Part shown: positions 8,631 through 19,517 of the stretch, in pieces
Layout: each line of letters opens with the position of its first letter
How positions within the stretch are numbered: the first letter of the stretch is position 1
Assembly: GCA_002869925.2 (NCBI GenBank)
Contig: NEWT02000032.1
Location: 908-64,907 of the forward strand
DNA: 64,000 nt
Origin: Nitrospira sp. CG24A
GTDB lineage: Bacteria > Nitrospirota > Nitrospiria > Nitrospirales > Nitrospiraceae
Reading direction: 5' to 3'
Notes under the pieces: generated by a model
Database searches by the model: none
Seen by the model: only the letters and a program-made list of their open reading frames with translations
Told to the model about the DNA's origin: nothing
Position numbers and translations under genes: made by a program

Positions 8631-9659
8631 ATGGATAACAGACCTAAAGTCTGTATCGACCGGATATTACCAAGAGATCTCATGCGGCTTCAGCCTACCA
8701 AGCGGATGCGAAATGGCGGGAGGCGTGCAATCGCTCCCATCGGGAAGACATGGATGAATGGCTCGACGCTCAGAGTGCGATTTACGGGAGGCACTCCGAC
8801 CGAGCAGACCGTCGCTAGGCAACAGGCTGAGTGGTGGTCTCAGGTGGCGAATCTGAAATTCGATTTCAACGATGCGTTGAATGCCGAGATTCGCATTGCG
8901 TTCGATCACAACGACGGAGCCTGGTCCTACATCGGCACCGATTGCCGTGGTATCCCATTAGACCAGCCAACGATGAATCTGGGGTTTCTGGATGGAGGGA
9001 CCGCGGGACATGAGTTCGGTCACGCCATTGGATTGGCTCATGAGCATCAAAACCCTGAAGGAGGAATCCAATGGAACGAAGAAGTCGTGATTCGCGAAGT
9101 AGCTAAAGCACCGAACTTCTGGGACGAAGAGAAGGCGCGCCACAACATTCTTCGAAAGTATAGTGTTGATCAGATCAATGGGACTTCGTTCGACCCCGAC
9201 TCCATCATGCTGTACTTCTTTCCTGCCTCCTGGACCCTCAATGGTATCGGCACTAAAGCAAATGAGGTCCTGTCTGCGATGGACAAGGCCTTCGTTGCCG
9301 GGGCCAAAATGTATCCGAAGGCAGGGGGTACGACTTCTCAGGCTGTCGAGCTACTCGTGAATGCCAAGCGCCGCACACAGGCGTCGATAGGGAAGGTAGG
9401 AGAAGAAGATCTGTATCGGTTTACAGCTGGGACGGACGGGCGGTATGTGATTGACACCCTGGGCCCAACGGATGTGGTGATGAAGCTCTTCGGGCCGAAT
9501 AGCGAGACCGCATTGATTGCGGAAGATGACGACTCAGGACTCGATACCAATGCCAGTATCGCAGGGGACTTGATTGCTGGGGAGTATTTTGTACAGATCC
9601 GTCATTATAGCCGTCAGACCGGGACGGGGAAGTACTCGATCAAGGTGCGAAAACTGTGA
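8631..9659 (+). CDS. Astacin-like zinc metalloprotease with C-terminal PPC domain
   Basis: The 342-residue protein carries GHEFGHAIGLAHEHQ near residue 130, the extended zinc site HExxHxxGxxHE of astacin/metzincin proteases. A plausible Met-turn (SIMLYFF) follows about 60 residues later. Residues 245-342 resemble a bacterial pre-peptidase C-terminal (PPC) domain, ending in YFVQIRHYSRQTGTGKYSIKV. A strong AAAAGGAGG ribosome-binding site precedes the ATG. No signal peptide is visible at the N-terminus, which is unusual because PPC domains normally occur on exported proteases. The enzyme may use a non-classical export route, or its N-terminus may have been lost. No inhibitor or secretion gene is adjacent. 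Confidence 0.82.
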   Translation: MDNRPKVCIDRILPRDLMRLQPTKRMRNGGRRAIAPIGKTWMNGSTLRVRFTGGTPTEQTVARQQAEWWSQVANLKFDFNDALNAEIRIAFDHNDGAWSYIGTDCRGIPLDQPTMNLGFLDGGTAGHEFGHAIGLAHEHQNPEGGIQWNEEVVIREVAKAPNFWDEEKARHNILRKYSVDQINGTSFDPDSIMLYFFPASWTLNGIGTKANEVLSAMDKAFVAGAKMYPKAGGTTSQAVELLVNAKRRTQASIGKVGEEDLYRFTAGTDGRYVIDTLGPTDVVMKLFGPNSETALIAEDDDSGLDTNASIAGDLIAGEYFVQIRHYSRQTGTGKYSIKVRKL

Positions 9660-9922
9660 GGGCACTTGGTCCGCGAAGAGTCAGCTAATGTTGTGATGGG
9701 GCTCTTTGTCCTATCACCTATTCTTTATCCCCTGGTCCTTCACTATTATGAGGAGAGGATCGATTTCAGGCATAGTATCGTGGCGTAGGCATAAGGGCGG
9801 TAAGCCCTTTCAGTATGCTGCAGGGAGTTCATGCTGGCGCGTAGAAGATCTTCTCGAACACGTCGCACACCGAAAAGAAAAAGGCAGCGTTAAGGACAGT
9901 CAAGACACGTCGTACTGCCATC

Positions 9923-10646
9923 GTGCGAGGTGTCGGCTTTTCGATCGAAGACGATCAGCTTGTCTGGGCGGGTGTGTCCTTCATTGAGACTCCGAACAAA
10001 GGAGGCGACCTCGCCCCACGCTACCTGGCGTTCCACTACACGGCTGGGAGGAGTGCCGCGAGTTCGATCAACTGGCTGATGAACCCGGAATCGAAGGCCT
10101 CCGCACATCTGGTGTTGGCCAGAGACGGCACGATCACTCAACTTGCGCCGTTCAAATGTGAAAACCTGGCACGCGGGCCTGAGTCATTGGGATGGGTTGA
10201 GCGGACTCAACAGTTACTCCATTGGGATCGAGATGGATAATGCGGGCCCGCTGAAAAAAGCGGGCGACAAATATCAGCCTTGGGTTGGGACACTGTATAC
10301 GGAAGACGAAGTTGTCTTGGCCAAGCACAAGTTGGACGACGAGTCCCGCTGGTGGCATGCTTATCCGGAGGTCCACATCCAGAAGGCCTTGGAACTCGCA
10401 CAACTTCTTGTTCGGCATTACGACCTCAAGGATGTGGTAGGGCATGAGGATATCGCTCCCGATCGGAAGCGGGATCCAGGCCCGGCATTTCCATTGGAGA
10501 GCGTGCGCGTCTTGGTATTCGGTCGCGAGGAAGAAGAACGGGAACATTATGAAGTGACGGCGTCCACGTTGAATCTTCGAAGCGGCCCTGACGTAGAATT
10601 TCCACCCGTTGCCGAGCCTCTGAAGAGGGGAACCGGGGTTCGGTGA
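9923..10646 (+). pseudogene. N-acetylmuramoyl-L-alanine amidase (Amidase_2), frameshifted, with truncated SH3b
   Basis: Two overlapping frames together spell an Amidase_2/PGRP-type peptidoglycan amidase. The first ends ...ARDGTITQLAPF and the second resumes at NVKTWHAG...YSIGIEMDNAG. One extra A in the TTCAAATG run near 10156 explains the shift. The zinc ligands would be the His of AFHYTAG, the His of KTWHAG and a later Asp/His pair in GHEDIAPDRKRDPG. The C-terminal SH3b domain (VTASTLNLRSGPD) is cut after about 30 residues by a stop at 10644. A GTG at 9923 is the likely start. No upstream signal sequence is seen. It is probably inactive unless the extra base is a sequencing error. Confidence 0.72.
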
Positions 10647-10647
10647 C

Positions 10648-10848
10648 CTAGGTCCTTGAGTTCTTCAGGAAAGAGAATCGCTCCACGTTCTGCCGAGGAA
10701 TCACTGTCGGCGGTATGGTTGCCGCTGCTTGGTGCGGCACGATATCTTCAACATAATCTGGCCCATATTTTTTGGCGCTTTCGATGAGCTTGATCGTCAT
10801 TGCACTGTATTTCCCCGGATCAGTCTGAAACTTTTTCTGACATTTCAT
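10648..10848 (-). pseudogene. Possible YHS-like domain remnant
   Basis: The 66-codon frame begins MKCQKKFQTDPGKYSAM, which resembles the C-terminal end of YHS metal-binding domains (consensus CxxKFxxDPxKY). The first half of the domain is absent and the remaining 50 residues have no recognisable features. It butts against the broken amidase. I read it as a fragment left by rearrangement. It could also be a small unknown gene. Confidence 0.3.
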
Positions 10849-10925
10849 TTAGTTAGAGACATGTGCACCCACTCGGGGTCTTTGCTAGGTCTTTTGGACT
10901 TTCTTCGATTAGTTCCTCTGACGTC

Positions 10926-10954
10926 TTGAGTCCCCAAGCCGATTTGGTTAGAAT
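10926..10954 (+). promoter_or_regulatory. Sigma70-type promoter for the rTCA block
   Basis: TTGAGT and TAGAAT are separated by exactly 17 bases, which places a transcription start near 10961, about 40 bases before the aclB ATG. This is the only good sigma70-like promoter found in the gap before the block. Sequence match only; no transcript evidence. Confidence 0.55.
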
Positions 10955-11002
10955 CCTCCTCCTTTCTATATTGTTTCTCACCATTTCTGATGGAGTGATG
11001 TC

Positions 11003-12199
11003 ATGGCGAAGGTGCTCGAAGGTCCTGGGATGGGGCTAATGAAGAAGTGGGGCATCACGGTCCCCCACTATGTCGTCGTCACCTCGGTCGACGAATTGAC
11101 GAAGCTCGGCCAAGTCAATGAATGGCTAAAGAAATCCAAGTTGGTGGTCAAGGCTCATGAAGCGCTTGGCTCTCGGTTCAAGCTCGGGCTGGTCAAGGTC
11201 GGTCTGGATCTGAAAGAGGCGGAGGCGGCGACCAAGGAGATGATCGGCCGCCAAGTAGGCAGCATCACCGTCTCGCAAGTGATCGTATCCGAAATGGTTC
11301 CACACAAGGAAGAATATTATTGCGCGGTGAAGTCCACCCGTGAAGGGACGGACATTCTGGTCGCCAACTGTGGTGGTATTGAAGTCGAATCGAATTGGGA
11401 TCGTGTGAAGCGTCTGGCCGTGGACGTCGGGCAACAGCCTACGGGGGAGGCGCTCGAACGGTTGGCGAAGGATGCAGGTTTCACTGGTCCATTGGCGAAA
11501 AAGATGGCCGAGTTCGCAGGTAAGATGTTCACCTGTTTCGACAGCGAAGATGCGCAGTATTTGGAGGTGAACCCCGTGGTCCTGCGCGAGCAGGAGGGGG
11601 AACTGATCGCGTTGGATGCGGTGACGTTGCTCGATGGCGATGCCAAGTTCCGGCATCCGGATTGGAACTTTGCCTTTGCCGCCGAGTTCGGCAGGGCCTA
11701 CTCCAAACATGAAACGGAAGTCATGGCGGTCGACTCCAAGATCAAAGGCTCGGTTAAATTTATTGAGATTCCAGGCGGAGATACGGCCATGCTTCCGGCA
11801 GGCGGCGGGGCCAGCGTCTATTATTCCGATGCGGTCGTTGCGCGCGGCGGTAAGTTGGCCAATTACGCTGAATATTCAGGGGATCCACCAGATTGGGCGG
11901 TCGAAGTCTTGACCGATAAGGTCTGTTCGTTGCCCGGGATCAAGAACATCATTGTCGGCGGGGCGATTGCCAATTTCACCGACGTCAAAAAGACATTCGG
12001 CGGCATCATCAATGGATTCCGCAAGGCGAAGTTAGAGGGCAAGCTTAAGGACGTGAAAATTTGGGTACGTCGTGGCGGCCCGCGTGAGAAGGAAGGGCTC
12101 GATGCGATGCGCGCGCTCAAGGACGAAGGGTTCGACATCAATGTCTTCGACCGCAACACGCCGCTGACCGATATCGTCGATAAGGCGCTATTGAAATAG
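11003..12199 (+). CDS. aclB: ATP-citrate lyase, small (beta) subunit
   Basis: The 398-residue protein is the ATP-grasp/citrate-binding half of the bacterial two-subunit ATP-citrate lyase, homologous to succinyl-CoA synthetase beta, and matches the length of Chlorobium AclB. It opens with KVLEGPGMGLMKKWGI. It contains YLEVNPVVL in the ATP-grasp fold and a C-terminal Rossmann-like half (IIVGGAIANFTDVKKTFGGI). With AclA it splits citrate, using ATP and CoA, to acetyl-CoA and oxaloacetate, the diagnostic step of the reductive TCA cycle. A GGAG site precedes the ATG at the right distance. It is the first gene of the block, with aclA 91 bases downstream. Confidence 0.95.
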   Translation: MAKVLEGPGMGLMKKWGITVPHYVVVTSVDELTKLGQVNEWLKKSKLVVKAHEALGSRFKLGLVKVGLDLKEAEAATKEMIGRQVGSITVSQVIVSEMVPHKEEYYCAVKSTREGTDILVANCGGIEVESNWDRVKRLAVDVGQQPTGEALERLAKDAGFTGPLAKKMAEFAGKMFTCFDSEDAQYLEVNPVVLREQEGELIALDAVTLLDGDAKFRHPDWNFAFAAEFGRAYSKHETEVMAVDSKIKGSVKFIEIPGGDTAMLPAGGGASVYYSDAVVARGGKLANYAEYSGDPPDWAVEVLTDKVCSLPGIKNIIVGGAIANFTDVKKTFGGIINGFRKAKLEGKLKDVKIWVRRGGPREKEGLDAMRALKDEGFDINVFDRNTPLTDIVDKALLK

Positions 12200-12204
12200 A
12201 AACG

Positions 12205-12255
12205 AGTGCTGAGATCTGTGTGCTGAACAGCAGGAACTGTTCTTCAGCTCAGCAT
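12205..12255. repeat. Hairpin element, AGTGCTGAG type, copy 1
   Basis: The gap between aclB and aclA is bounded by AGTGCTGAG and CTCAGCAT arms. It also contains inner pairing (GAACAGCAGG / CTGTTC). Two similar elements lie at 21100-21166 and 47987-48055, always just after a stop codon. It could affect mRNA stability between aclB and aclA. Confidence 0.6.
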
Positions 12256-12290
12256 GTATCACGCAGTATTGAGGAAAGAGGGAGATCCCG

Positions 12291-14111
12291 ATGAGTATCC
12301 TGGCCAATAAAGATACCTACGTGGTCATTCAGGGTGGTGTCGCGGGTGTGAACGCCGCGCGCCGGATGGCCGAGTTCTGCTACCTGATCAAGCGCTCGCT
12401 GAATGTCCTGGCCTTCGTCTATCCGCCTGACGCCGGCAAGACACACGAAATTCCCTATGGCAGCGGCTTAGTGGCTGTTCCCATCTATAAGACCGTAGGA
12501 GAAGCGACCAAGAATCATCCTCAAATCAATACCAGCCTTGTCTACATCGGCGCAGATCGAGCCATGAAGGGCGGGATGGAAGCTCTGGACGACTCGCACA
12601 TCAAGGTGGTCTCGATGATCACCGAGGGTGTGCCGGAAAAGGACGCCAAAATCCTGGGGCGTCATGCGACTAAGCTTGGGAAGGTGTTCAACGGCCCTTC
12701 GTCGATCGGAATTGTCTCAGCCGGCTCTTGCCGTTTAGGTGTCATTGGCGGCGCATTCGACAACCTGGTGCTCTCGAAGCTCTACCGCGAAGGCTCATTC
12801 GGCGTCATCACCAAGTCGGGCGGTCTCTCCAACGAAATTATCTGGATCTGCTCGCAGTTTGCCGACGGGATCACGACGGCTATCGGGATCGGTGGCGATA
12901 CCTATCCGGGAACCGACTATGTCAGCTATCTCGACATGTTCGAGAACGATCTACAAACGAAGGCGGTGGTCATTGTCGGCGAAATGGGCGGCGATCTCGA
13001 AGAGCGGGCGGCCGAGTGGTACGGAGCGAAGAAGCGGCGTGTGAAGTTGTTGGCCGTCGTCTCCGGCTTCTGCCAGGAGAGTTTGCCGAAGGGCATGAAG
13101 TTCGGCCATGCAGGCGCGAAGGAAGGGTTGAAGGGGGAAGGGTCGGCCCGTTCCAAGTCCGATGCGCTCAAGAAGTCCGGCGCTGTCGTACCGGCGACAT
13201 TCGGCGCGTTGGGCCCGGCGATCAAGGAAGCCTATCAAGAGATGCTGAAGTCCGGCCAGGTCAAAGAACCAGTTGAGCCGGCTATGCTGCCGAAGTTGCC
13301 GAAGACGATTGAAGAGGCCATGAAGGCGGACGAAGTGATGGTCGCCCCGCTGATCCGCACCACGATCAGCGACGACCGTGGCGATGAACCCTGTTACGAC
13401 GGATACCCTGCTTCCGAACTTATCAACAAAGGCTACCAGATTCCCCATGTCGTAGGGCTGCTGTGGGATAAGCGCCTGATCTCCCAACAAGAGGCTGAAA
13501 TCATCAAGCGCATCATGATGCTCTCTGCCGACCATGGCCCCTGTGTCAGCGGAGCTCTTGGGACGATTATCGCAGCCTGTGCCGGGATCGGCATGTCCCA
13601 ATCGGTCGCAGCAGGACTTATTATGATCGGCCCTCGCTTCGGCGGCGCTGTGACCGACGCAGGCCGGTTCTTCAAGTATGCTGTCGATAATAAAATGACC
13701 GTGGATGATTTCTTGGCCTATATGAAGAAGAACCACGGGCCCGTGCCGGGGATCGGACATCGGGTCAAGAGCTTGCGTAATCCGGACAAACGGGTGAAGG
13801 AGTTGGTCGGGTATGTCAAGAGTTTGAACATCAAGACCCCCTGCCTGGACTTTGCACTCGAAGTGGAAAAAATCACCTCAGTGAAGAAGGACAACCTGAT
13901 TCTGAACGTGGACGGCACGATGGCGGCGGTGCTTGTCGATATCGGGTTCCCGGTCGACAGTTTGAACGGCTTCTTCATCCTCTCGCGTACAATCGGATTG
14001 ATCGGGCATTGGGTCGATCAGAAGCGTCAGGATAGCCGCTTGATTAGGCTGTTTGACTATCTGGTGAATTATGCGGCGCCGAAAAGGCGGGAAGTTCCAC
14101 CTCTGAAGTAA
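12291..14111 (+). CDS. aclA: ATP-citrate lyase, large (alpha, catalytic) subunit
   Basis: This 606-residue subunit has an N-terminal half like succinyl-CoA synthetase alpha and a C-terminal citrate-synthase-like domain from about residue 350 (HGPCVSGALGTIIAACAGIG, GPRFGGAVTDAG, PGIGHRVKS). The phosphohistidine is His273 in MKFGHAGAKEGL. The enzyme forms citryl phosphate and citryl-CoA, then acetyl-CoA and oxaloacetate. Length and domain order match Chlorobium AclA, which also follows aclB. It sits in the cytoplasm as a hetero-oligomer with AclB. A GGGAG ribosome-binding site precedes the ATG. Confidence 0.95.
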   Translation: MSILANKDTYVVIQGGVAGVNAARRMAEFCYLIKRSLNVLAFVYPPDAGKTHEIPYGSGLVAVPIYKTVGEATKNHPQINTSLVYIGADRAMKGGMEALDDSHIKVVSMITEGVPEKDAKILGRHATKLGKVFNGPSSIGIVSAGSCRLGVIGGAFDNLVLSKLYREGSFGVITKSGGLSNEIIWICSQFADGITTAIGIGGDTYPGTDYVSYLDMFENDLQTKAVVIVGEMGGDLEERAAEWYGAKKRRVKLLAVVSGFCQESLPKGMKFGHAGAKEGLKGEGSARSKSDALKKSGAVVPATFGALGPAIKEAYQEMLKSGQVKEPVEPAMLPKLPKTIEEAMKADEVMVAPLIRTTISDDRGDEPCYDGYPASELINKGYQIPHVVGLLWDKRLISQQEAEIIKRIMMLSADHGPCVSGALGTIIAACAGIGMSQSVAAGLIMIGPRFGGAVTDAGRFFKYAVDNKMTVDDFLAYMKKNHGPVPGIGHRVKSLRNPDKRVKELVGYVKSLNIKTPCLDFALEVEKITSVKKDNLILNVDGTMAAVLVDIGFPVDSLNGFFILSRTIGLIGHWVDQKRQDSRLIRLFDYLVNYAAPKRREVPPLK

Positions 14112-14155
14112 CAATATTTTTAATTGTACATTGCTCATTTTGAACTGAGGTCACC

Positions 14156-16402
14156 ATGTCGATAGATCTTGCAAAAAATCTGTATGCGAAAATGCCGGAC
14201 GTGTTTGCGAAGGCGAGGAAGAAGTTCGGTCGTGGTTTGACATTAGCCGAGAAGGTGTTGGTCTCACATGCGGACGATTTCGATACCCAGACGTGGGAAC
14301 GCGGCAAAGCTATGTTGGACCTGCGGCCAGATCGTGTGGCCATGCAGGACGCGACGGCCCAGATGGCCATGTTGCAGTTCATGCAGGCAAACAAGGCACA
14401 AGCGGCTGTGCCGAGCACGATCCATTGCGATCACTTGATCCGGGCCGAGATGGGTTCTGAGAAGGACTTGCTCCGCGCGGTGGATGAAAACGCGGAGGTG
14501 TACAATTTTCTCGCTTCTGCGGCGAAGAAATACGGTATTGGTTTCTGGAAGCCCGGCGCCGGGATCATTCATCAAGTGGTGTTGGAGAACTATGCGTTTC
14601 CGGGCAGTTTAATCATCGGCACCGACTCGCATACGCCGAACGGCGGTGGGCTCGGTGGATTGGCCATTGGGGTCGGCGGCGCAGACGCAGGTGAAGTGAT
14701 GGCCGGCCTGCCATGGGAAGTGCTCCATCCAAAACTGATCGGCATCCACCTGACTGGCAAGTTGAGCGGCTGGGCCTCGCCGAAGGACGTGATTCTGTAC
14801 CTCTGTGGTTTGCTCACGGTAAAGGGCGGAACGAACAAGATCGTTGAATACTTCGGACCAGGCGCCGAAACCATCAGCGCGACCGGGAAGGGGACAATCT
14901 GTAACATGGGCGCAGAGCTGGGCGCCACGACATCGGTGTTCCCCTTCGACCAGAAGATGGTGGCCTATTTGAACATCACGGATCGGGGCGACCTCGCCAA
15001 CCTGGCGATCGCCAATAAGTCATTGCTTGTCCCAGACCCAGAGGTTGCTCAGTCACCTGAGAAGTACTACGATCAGATTGTCGAAATCGATCTGTCGAAG
15101 CTCGAGCCCCATGTCGTTGGGCCCCATACGCCGGATCTCGCCCGGCCCATTTCCAAGCTGGCGGCCGAAGCCAAGGAGAAGGGTTATCCAGTCGAGCTCA
15201 AGGCCGCGCTCATCGGCAGCTGCACAAATTCATCCTATGAAGACATCAGTCGTTCGGCCCATATCGCTCAGCAAGGGTTGAAGGCCGGGCTCAAAGCGAA
15301 AGCGTCGTTTCTCGTGTCTCCTGGCTCCGAGCGTATTTACAACACGATGAAGCGCGACGGGTTTTTGGAGACATTTGAACAGTTGGGCGGCACGGTGTTG
15401 TCTAATTCTTGTGGCCCCTGTATCGGGCAGTGGAAGCGGGCCGATGGCGTGAAGGGAAAAGCGGATTCGATCGTCAGCTCCTTCAACCGCAATTTCCCTG
15501 GCCGCAACGACGGCATCAATGAAACCCTGTCGTTCCTCGCAAGTCCTGAAGTTGTAACGGCCTATGCCATTACGGGCGACCTCGGCTTCGATCCTGTGAA
15601 CCAGACGCTCAAGGGCGCGGATGGGAAAGAATTCAAGTTCCTGCCGCCGGTGGGTGAAGAGCTTCCAGCCAAGGGGTTTGCGAAGGGTGAAGAGGGGTTC
15701 GTCGCGCCGGCAGCCAGCGGTGAGGGCTTGACCGTCGAAGTTCCGCCGACCAGTGAGCGGTTACAATTACTGCAACCTTTCCCGCGTTGGGACGGCAAGG
15801 ATTTCGAAAAGCTTCCGCTCTTGATCAAGACCAAGGGCAAGACGACGACCGATCACATTTCGCCGGCTGGCCCCTGGCTCAAGTTCCGCGGCCATTTAGA
15901 CAGGATCAGCGACAACATGTTTTTGGGCGCCAACAATGCGTTTTTCCCCGAGCCCGGCAAGGGCACGGATGTCTTGACGGGCGAAGCAGGGCTCACCATG
16001 GCCCAGATCGCCCGCCGGTACAAAGCGAAGGGCATCGGTTCGATCGTGGTCGGCGACGAGAATTACGGGGAAGGCAGCAGCAGAGAGCATGCCGCGATGT
16101 CGCCGCGATTCCTGAACGTTCGCGTCGTGATCACGAAGAGCTTTGCCCGTATTCATGAGACCAACTTGAAGAAGCAGGGGATCTTGGCGTTGACCTTCTC
16201 TGACCCGAAGGATTACGAGAAGATCGAGCAACAGGACCGCATCAGCGTGACAGGGCTAAGCAGTCTGGCTCCTGGCAAACCGGTGCAAGTGACCATCCAT
16301 AAGGCGGATGGTAAGTCACTCACCATTCAGGCGAACCACAGCATTACCGGACAGCAAATTGCGTGGTTCAAGGCCGGTTCAGCGTTGAACGCGCTGAACT
16401 AA
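14156..16402 (+). CDS. acn: Aconitate hydratase
   Basis: The 748-residue enzyme is a full-length aconitase. It carries the [4Fe-4S] ligands (Cys of [11 protein letters not shown] and the two Cys of SCGPCIGQW) and the swivel domain from about residue 540, with [17 protein letters not shown] binding substrate. It interconverts citrate and isocitrate; in this block the reductive direction (isocitrate to citrate) feeds ATP-citrate lyase. Its length matches the mitochondrial-type family rather than the longer AcnA or AcnB, so I give only the generic symbol. It lies 44 bases after aclA and 24 bases before icd, consistent with one operon. Confidence 0.93.
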   Translation: MSIDLAKNLYAKMPDVFAKARKKFGRGLTLAEKVLVSHADDFDTQTWERGKAMLDLRPDRVAMQDATAQMAMLQFMQANKAQAAVPSTIHCDHLIRAEMGSEKDLLRAVDENAEVYNFLASAAKKYGIGFWKPGAGIIHQVVLENYAFPGSLIIGTDSHTPNGGGLGGLAIGVGGADAGEVMAGLPWEVLHPKLIGIHLTGKLSGWASPKDVILYLCGLLTVKGGTNKIVEYFGPGAETISATGKGTICNMGAELGATTSVFPFDQKMVAYLNITDRGDLANLAIANKSLLVPDPEVAQSPEKYYDQIVEIDLSKLEPHVVGPHTPDLARPISKLAAEAKEKGYPVELKAALIGSCTNSSYEDISRSAHIAQQGLKAGLKAKASFLVSPGSERIYNTMKRDGFLETFEQLGGTVLSNSCGPCIGQWKRADGVKGKADSIVSSFNRNFPGRNDGINETLSFLASPEVVTAYAITGDLGFDPVNQTLKGADGKEFKFLPPVGEELPAKGFAKGEEGFVAPAASGEGLTVEVPPTSERLQLLQPFPRWDGKDFEKLPLLIKTKGKTTTDHISPAGPWLKFRGHLDRISDNMFLGANNAFFPEPGKGTDVLTGEAGLTMAQIARRYKAKGIGSIVVGDENYGEGSSREHAAMSPRFLNVRVVITKSFARIHETNLKKQGILALTFSDPKDYEKIEQQDRISVTGLSSLAPGKPVQVTIHKADGKSLTIQANHSITGQQIAWFKAGSALNALN

Positions 16403-16414
16403 CTAAGGAGTTAG

Positions 16415-18658
<2,244 letters not shown>

Positions 18659-18663
18659 AATTC

Positions 18664-18712
18664 CGTGAGGGGTTAGGCGTGAGGGGTTGAGAGATACTCT
18701 TTAGGCCTCACG
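18664..18712. repeat. Hairpin between icd and the FeS subunit gene
   Basis: Two copies of CGTGAGG (18664-18670 and 18678-18684) can pair with CCTCACG at 18706-18712. The structure fills the gap before the next ATG and leaves only a weak ribosome-binding site. It could modulate expression of the reductase genes. Confidence 0.45.
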
Positions 18713-18721
18713 AAAGAAAAG

Positions 18722-19432
18722 ATGGCACAAGAAGACAGCAATATCATCGATCAGCCGGAAGTCATCCGGCACAAGATGGTCACCGTCGAGATTGCCGGTA
18801 AGAAGTACGACGTGCCGGAGGGGATCACGATCATTAAGGCTCTGTGGTACTCGGGTCAGGAAGTCGTCCGTGGGGCCGGCTGTCTTGGGGGGTTTTGCGG
18901 GGCCTGCGCGGCCTACTATCGGACCAAGGACGATCCGAAAGTCAGAACCTGTCTGGCCTGCCAAATGGCGGTACAAGACGGCATGTCGATCACCATGATG
19001 CCGCCGTTCCCTGCTCGGAAAGCGACCTACGACATACAGGCGCTCACAGATCCAAAACAAGACCTCTTCAATCTCTACCCTGAAGCACCACTCTGTAGAA
19101 ATTGTAATGCCTGCACCGAAGCCTGCCCGCAGCAGATTGATGTGCGGGAAGGGGTCTGGAAGGCTGTGTTCGGAGATTTCAAAAGTGTGTCCGAGATGTT
19201 TATGGATTGTGTGATGTGCGGCATGTGTACGCCCGTCTGCATCGCGGACATCGCCCCCAATCTCGTGGCGCTCTACGTGAGCCGGGCTCAGGGGGCTCAT
19301 TTTACCGAAAAACCGGTAGGCCTAGACACGCGCATCAAGGAAATCCAAGACGGCCGTTTCAACGACGAGTGGGCTGCAATCCTCAAGATGACTGAGAAGG
19401 AACTGGCCGATCACTGCGCAACCGTGAAATAA
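18722..19432 (+). CDS. Iron-sulfur subunit of a soluble fumarate reductase
   Basis: This 236-residue protein has an N-terminal plant-type [2Fe-2S] domain (Cys54, Cys59 and Cys62 in GAGCLGGFCGAC, Cys77 in CLAC). Two complete [4Fe-4S] motifs follow, with cysteines 125/128/131/135 and 163/166/169/173. Classical SdhB/FrdB proteins have one [4Fe-4S] and one [3Fe-4S] cluster. Here both C-terminal sites have four cysteines, as in ferredoxin-type or TfrB-like reductases, but there is no CCG domain. It precedes the flavoprotein gene and would pass electrons to it for fumarate reduction. No membrane-anchor gene is near, so the complex looks cytoplasmic. The electron donor (ferredoxin, NADH or other) is unknown. 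Confidence 0.8.
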   Translation: MAQEDSNIIDQPEVIRHKMVTVEIAGKKYDVPEGITIIKALWYSGQEVVRGAGCLGGFCGACAAYYRTKDDPKVRTCLACQMAVQDGMSITMMPPFPARKATYDIQALTDPKQDLFNLYPEAPLCRNCNACTEACPQQIDVREGVWKAVFGDFKSVSEMFMDCVMCGMCTPVCIADIAPNLVALYVSRAQGAHFTEKPVGLDTRIKEIQDGRFNDEWAAILKMTEKELADHCATVK

Positions 19433-19517
19433 CACAACGAGCAGTCAGCCGGCCGCTCTCAGCCTCTGAAATGAGACAGACGTTGAATATCGAACGCGGA
19501 TAGCGAAAAGAATACTC

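Noticed and set aside
9706-9987. A 93-codon plus-strand frame before the amidase
   Set aside because: It shows no start signal and its translation has no features; the amidase reading starts in another frame.
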